NCBI GenBank assembly: GCA_963921245.4
Contig: CAWUEY030000001.1
Span: forward strand, 62,001-126,000
Length of the DNA: 64,000 nucleotides
From: JABJGO01 sp963921245
GTDB taxonomy: Bacteria; Pseudomonadota; Alphaproteobacteria; Rhodospirillales; Casp-alpha2
Reading direction: 5' to 3'
Within the stretch, counting starts at the first letter, position 1, and each line of letters opens with the position of its first letter. The notes below the pieces were generated by a model, which made no database searches, was not told the origin of the DNA, and saw only the letters and a program-made list of their open reading frames with translations. This document shows, one piece after another, positions 61,759 to 64,000 of the stretch. A program made the translations under genes and the position numbers.

Positions 61759-62720
61759 GCCCGCGCTTTCATTTTACCGGTGGGCTTCTTTTTATCAGGC
61801 ACTTTTTGTGCACTGGCGCCCAGATGAACCACGTTCCTTTGTTTTGCCAGGTCTATCTGTTTTTGGCGGGCGGCGTAGCGGCTCACCTGCTCTTCGGTAC
61901 GGCGGCCATGGCATTTCGGACAGCTCACACCGGGAATATAAAGCGGTGACGCCTTGGCCTCGTCATCAATGGCGTGCCGGCAGGCATGGCACATGTCGTA
62001 GGTGCCTTCCCTGAGGCCGTGAGTGACAGAAACGCGCTGATCGAATACGAAACACTCACCCTGCCAGAGGCTCTCCTCTTCAGGAATGGTTTCCAGATAT
62101 TTCAGGATTCCACCCTTCAGATGATAGACCTCTCCCACACCTTGTTGGCGCAGGTAGGCGGTGGACTTTTCGCACCGAATCCCACCGGTGCAGAACATGG
62201 CGAGCTTCTTCGGTGTCTTCAGCAGATCGCTGTTCTGAACCCAGCGCGGAAAATCCCGAAACGAAGCGGTCTCCGGGTTGATTGCCCCCTCAAAGGTTCC
62301 GATCTCGACTTCATAGTCATTGCGGGTATCAACCACCACAACGTCAGGGTCAGAAATCAGGTCATTCCAGTCTTCAGGTTCAACGTAGGTTCCAACTGCG
62401 TTTTCCGGATCAATGTCCGGCTCACCCATGGTCACGATTTCCTTTTTCAGCCGCACTTTCATGCGCAGAAAAGGTGGCGCGCTGGCCCAGGACTCCGTGT
62501 GTTCTAGCCTCGCCAAACGTGGATCCTCACGCAGGTATGCCAGCACATTGCGCACCCCGGTTTCAGGCCCGGCAATGGTGCCATTGATGCCCTCGCGGGC
62601 CAACAGCAGGGTACCCATGACCCCCTCGGCCAGACACCGCGCCATCAGCGGTGTTTTCAGAGCCTCAAAATCATCGAGCCTGGCGAATTTGTAGAGGGCG
62701 GCAACCAGATACTCTGCCAT
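61755..62720 (-). CDS. trhO: tRNA uridine-34 hydroxylase (TrhO, rhodanese family)
   Basis: Makes 5-hydroxyuridine at the wobble position of tRNAs, an oxygen-dependent step. The 321-aa protein has a YceA-type N-terminal domain (LLLAREGINGTIAGPETGVR), a rhodanese domain with active-site Cys in MFCTGGIRCEKSTAYL, and a C-terminal Cys cluster (DMCHACRH, CPKCHGRR) ending in a basic tail. The ATG at 62720 is preferred over TTG at 62741. It is divergent from yaaA. Confidence 0.95.
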   Translation of the reverse strand: MAEYLVAALYKFARLDDFEALKTPLMARCLAEGVMGTLLLAREGINGTIAGPETGVRNVLAYLREDPRLARLEHTESWASAPPFLRMKVRLKKEIVTMGEPDIDPENAVGTYVEPEDWNDLISDPDVVVVDTRNDYEVEIGTFEGAINPETASFRDFPRWVQNSDLLKTPKKLAMFCTGGIRCEKSTAYLRQQGVGEVYHLKGGILKYLETIPEEESLWQGECFVFDQRVSVTHGLREGTYDMCHACRHAIDDEAKASPLYIPGVSCPKCHGRRTEEQVSRYAARQKQIDLAKQRNVVHLGASAQKVPDKKKPTGKMKARA

Positions 62721-62884
62721 TTGATTGTCCAGGTCTTGCAAGCGGGTGTCCTTTCATAATCCACATTGGGCGTTGTGAACAAGTCCGCGCTTTCTCAACC
62801 CACGTGACTTTTACTGTGCGAACCGCCATCCCTATGATAGAAGATCACCTATCATTTGAATGTCTGACCATCTGGATTTTTATC

Positions 62885-63658
62885 ATGCTCGCTGTTGTTT
62901 CCCCCGCAAAGAAACTCGATTTTTCCGAACTGGATCGTCCGCTAAAGAGCACCGATCCGGATTTCCTGTCGGAAGCAAAAAAACTGGCAACCGCGGCCCG
63001 AAAACTCAGCAAATCGGAACTGCAAAATCTGATGAAACTGAGCGATTCATTGACGGAGCTGAATTTTGAGCGATTCAAGACGTTCAAGTCGAACCCCGGT
63101 GCCGACCTCACAAAACAGGCCGCTTTTGCCTTCGCCGGCGACACCTACACTGGGCTTGATGCCACCAGCCTATCGGACAAGGAACTGACATACGCACAGG
63201 ATCATTTGCGAATCATCTCGGGGCTCTATGGCGTCCTGCGTCCGTTGGACCGCATTCAACCCTATCGTCTGGAAATGGGTCGGTCTCTGCCCAATCCCAG
63301 GGGGAGCGATCTCTACACGTTCTGGGGCGGGCGGATCGGACAAGCCCTGGACAAGGCCGTCGCCTCTCACAAATCGGCCGTTGTGATCAATGCGGCCTCC
63401 AGCGAGTACTTTAAGGCCGCCCAGGCCAAAACTATGACGGCGCGCGTGATCACACCGCATTTTAAGGAGATCAAGGACGGTGAAGCCCGCGCCATCGGTT
63501 TCTTTGCTAAAAAGGCGCGCGGTTCCATGGCACGGTATCTTATTCAGAACCGGATCGAAAAACCGGAGGACCTGAAATCGTTTGATACGGAAGGTTATGT
63601 CTATCGCGACGACCTGTCGTCGGAAAACGACTGGGTGTTCACGCGGACCCAGATTTAA
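62885..63658 (+). CDS. yaaA: Peroxide stress protein YaaA (DUF328)
   Basis: A 257-aa protein that starts MLAVVSPAKKLDFSELDRPL. It contains the family blocks QAAFAFAGDTYTGLDATSLS, LRIISGLYGVLRPLDRIQPY-RLEMG and VINAASSEYFKA, with ARGSMARYLI near the end. YaaA binds DNA and lowers free iron under peroxide stress in E. coli. The open frame continues upstream to 62651, but the ATG at 62885 is the family start. Confidence 0.95.
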   Translation: MLAVVSPAKKLDFSELDRPLKSTDPDFLSEAKKLATAARKLSKSELQNLMKLSDSLTELNFERFKTFKSNPGADLTKQAAFAFAGDTYTGLDATSLSDKELTYAQDHLRIISGLYGVLRPLDRIQPYRLEMGRSLPNPRGSDLYTFWGGRIGQALDKAVASHKSAVVINAASSEYFKAAQAKTMTARVITPHFKEIKDGEARAIGFFAKKARGSMARYLIQNRIEKPEDLKSFDTEGYVYRDDLSSENDWVFTRTQI

Positions 63659-63769
63659 CCGCGCGAAGAACGTCCTTTGAAAGAGCCAGTGACCGTCGAT
63701 TGAACCAGATCAACTGGAAAAAGTCCGTTGCTCGTGGTAGTATCGGTTAAAGACTGAAGGAGTTTCATC

Positions 63770-64000
63770 ATGATCCGTACCTTTTTAATTGGCTGCCTCT
63801 CGGCATTCGCGATCACCTCCATCTCCGCGAAAGAAGCCGCTGCAACGCCGCAGATGTTGGCCGTTGCCGCCTTGAGCACGCCCCAGCCCTTAATTTGTAA
63901 AAATGGCATGTGTGCCGTGGAACTCAGTGCCATGTGCCTGCAAAAGAACCGACGTTTTCCCAGCACTGTGAGTGTCTATCACCCCCATAACCCCGACTCT
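63770..64000 (+). CDS. Exported protein, cut by the right window edge
   Basis: An ATG at 63770, eight bases after GAAGGAG, opens a frame that runs off the window. It starts with a signal-like sequence (MIRTFLIGCLSAFAITSISA), then KEAAATPQMLAVAALSTPQP and a Cys-containing part (LICKNGMCAVELSAMCLQKN). The cysteine spacing suggests disulfides in the periplasm. No family is recognised from 77 residues. Confidence 0.7.
   Translation, partial: MIRTFLIGCLSAFAITSISAKEAAATPQMLAVAALSTPQPLICKNGMCAVELSAMCLQKNRRFPSTVSVYHPHNPDS

Overview
The window looks like a piece of an alphaproteobacterial chromosome, probably from a marine or host-associated lineage near Rhodospirillales. This rests on a GapR/DUF2312 nucleoid protein, a DUF1289 protein, an Mla-type lipid exporter, class I PHA synthase, DUF6285 beside an acyl-CoA dehydrogenase, and many genes for methylated amines. 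The genus cannot be told from the sequence alone. No rRNA, tRNA, CRISPR array or replication origin was seen.

Layout. 0-3 kb: recR-ybaB, an exonuclease fragment and choline sulfatase (betC). 3-10 kb: a broken IS5-family transposase, betaine-homocysteine methyltransferase, a Rieske oxygenase of the quaternary-amine type with glyoxalase I, an N-formylglutamate amidohydrolase/YbdK pair and gapR. 10.7-11.7 kb: an NTF2-like gene split by about 0.7 kb of lower-GC DNA encoding part of a Microviridae DNA pilot protein. 11.7-14 kb: a MocR/PdxR-type regulator divergent from pdxJ, with strong dyad operators between them. 14-19.5 kb: a six-gene operon joining a GAF-PP2C-HATPase regulator and a STAS protein to an MlaE/F/D lipid ABC transporter and its lipoprotein. 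19.7-22.3 kb: PHA synthase and a haloacid dehalogenase. 22.6-29.4 kb: a complete Opp-type ABC importer with an ArsR regulator.

29.4-45 kb is rich in choline/betaine genes: a dimethylglycine/sarcosine dehydrogenase-like flavoprotein, a choline-kinase-like protein, a ProW permease remnant, a non-pyrrolysine MttB homologue with a LysR regulator, an acyl-CoA dehydrogenase-phosphotransferase-DUF6285 set, a SoxC-like molybdoenzyme, a decayed TRAP transporter, and a DUF3726/unknown/M19-dipeptidase trio. 45-50 kb holds an orphan type I secretion system. 50-64 kb holds a Ni/Co exporter with DUF1007, two fatty-acid hydroxylase/sterol desaturase proteins, an ectoine-hydrolase-like M24 protein, a TetR with palindromic operators, an amino-acid oxidase, tandem SDRs, a minisatellite, an EamA exporter, a GST, trhO and yaaA.

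Common threads. Uptake and stepwise demethylation of choline-derived osmolytes (choline sulfate, betaine, dimethylglycine) recur across the window. Gene decay is also frequent: at least eight remnants, two of which are non-overlapping parts of a TPP enzyme lying 12 kb apart in opposite orientation. The points most worth a second look are the microvirus fragment inside a host gene, the partner-switch/Mla operon, the PdxR-pdxJ operator set, and the non-canonical dipeptidase trio.
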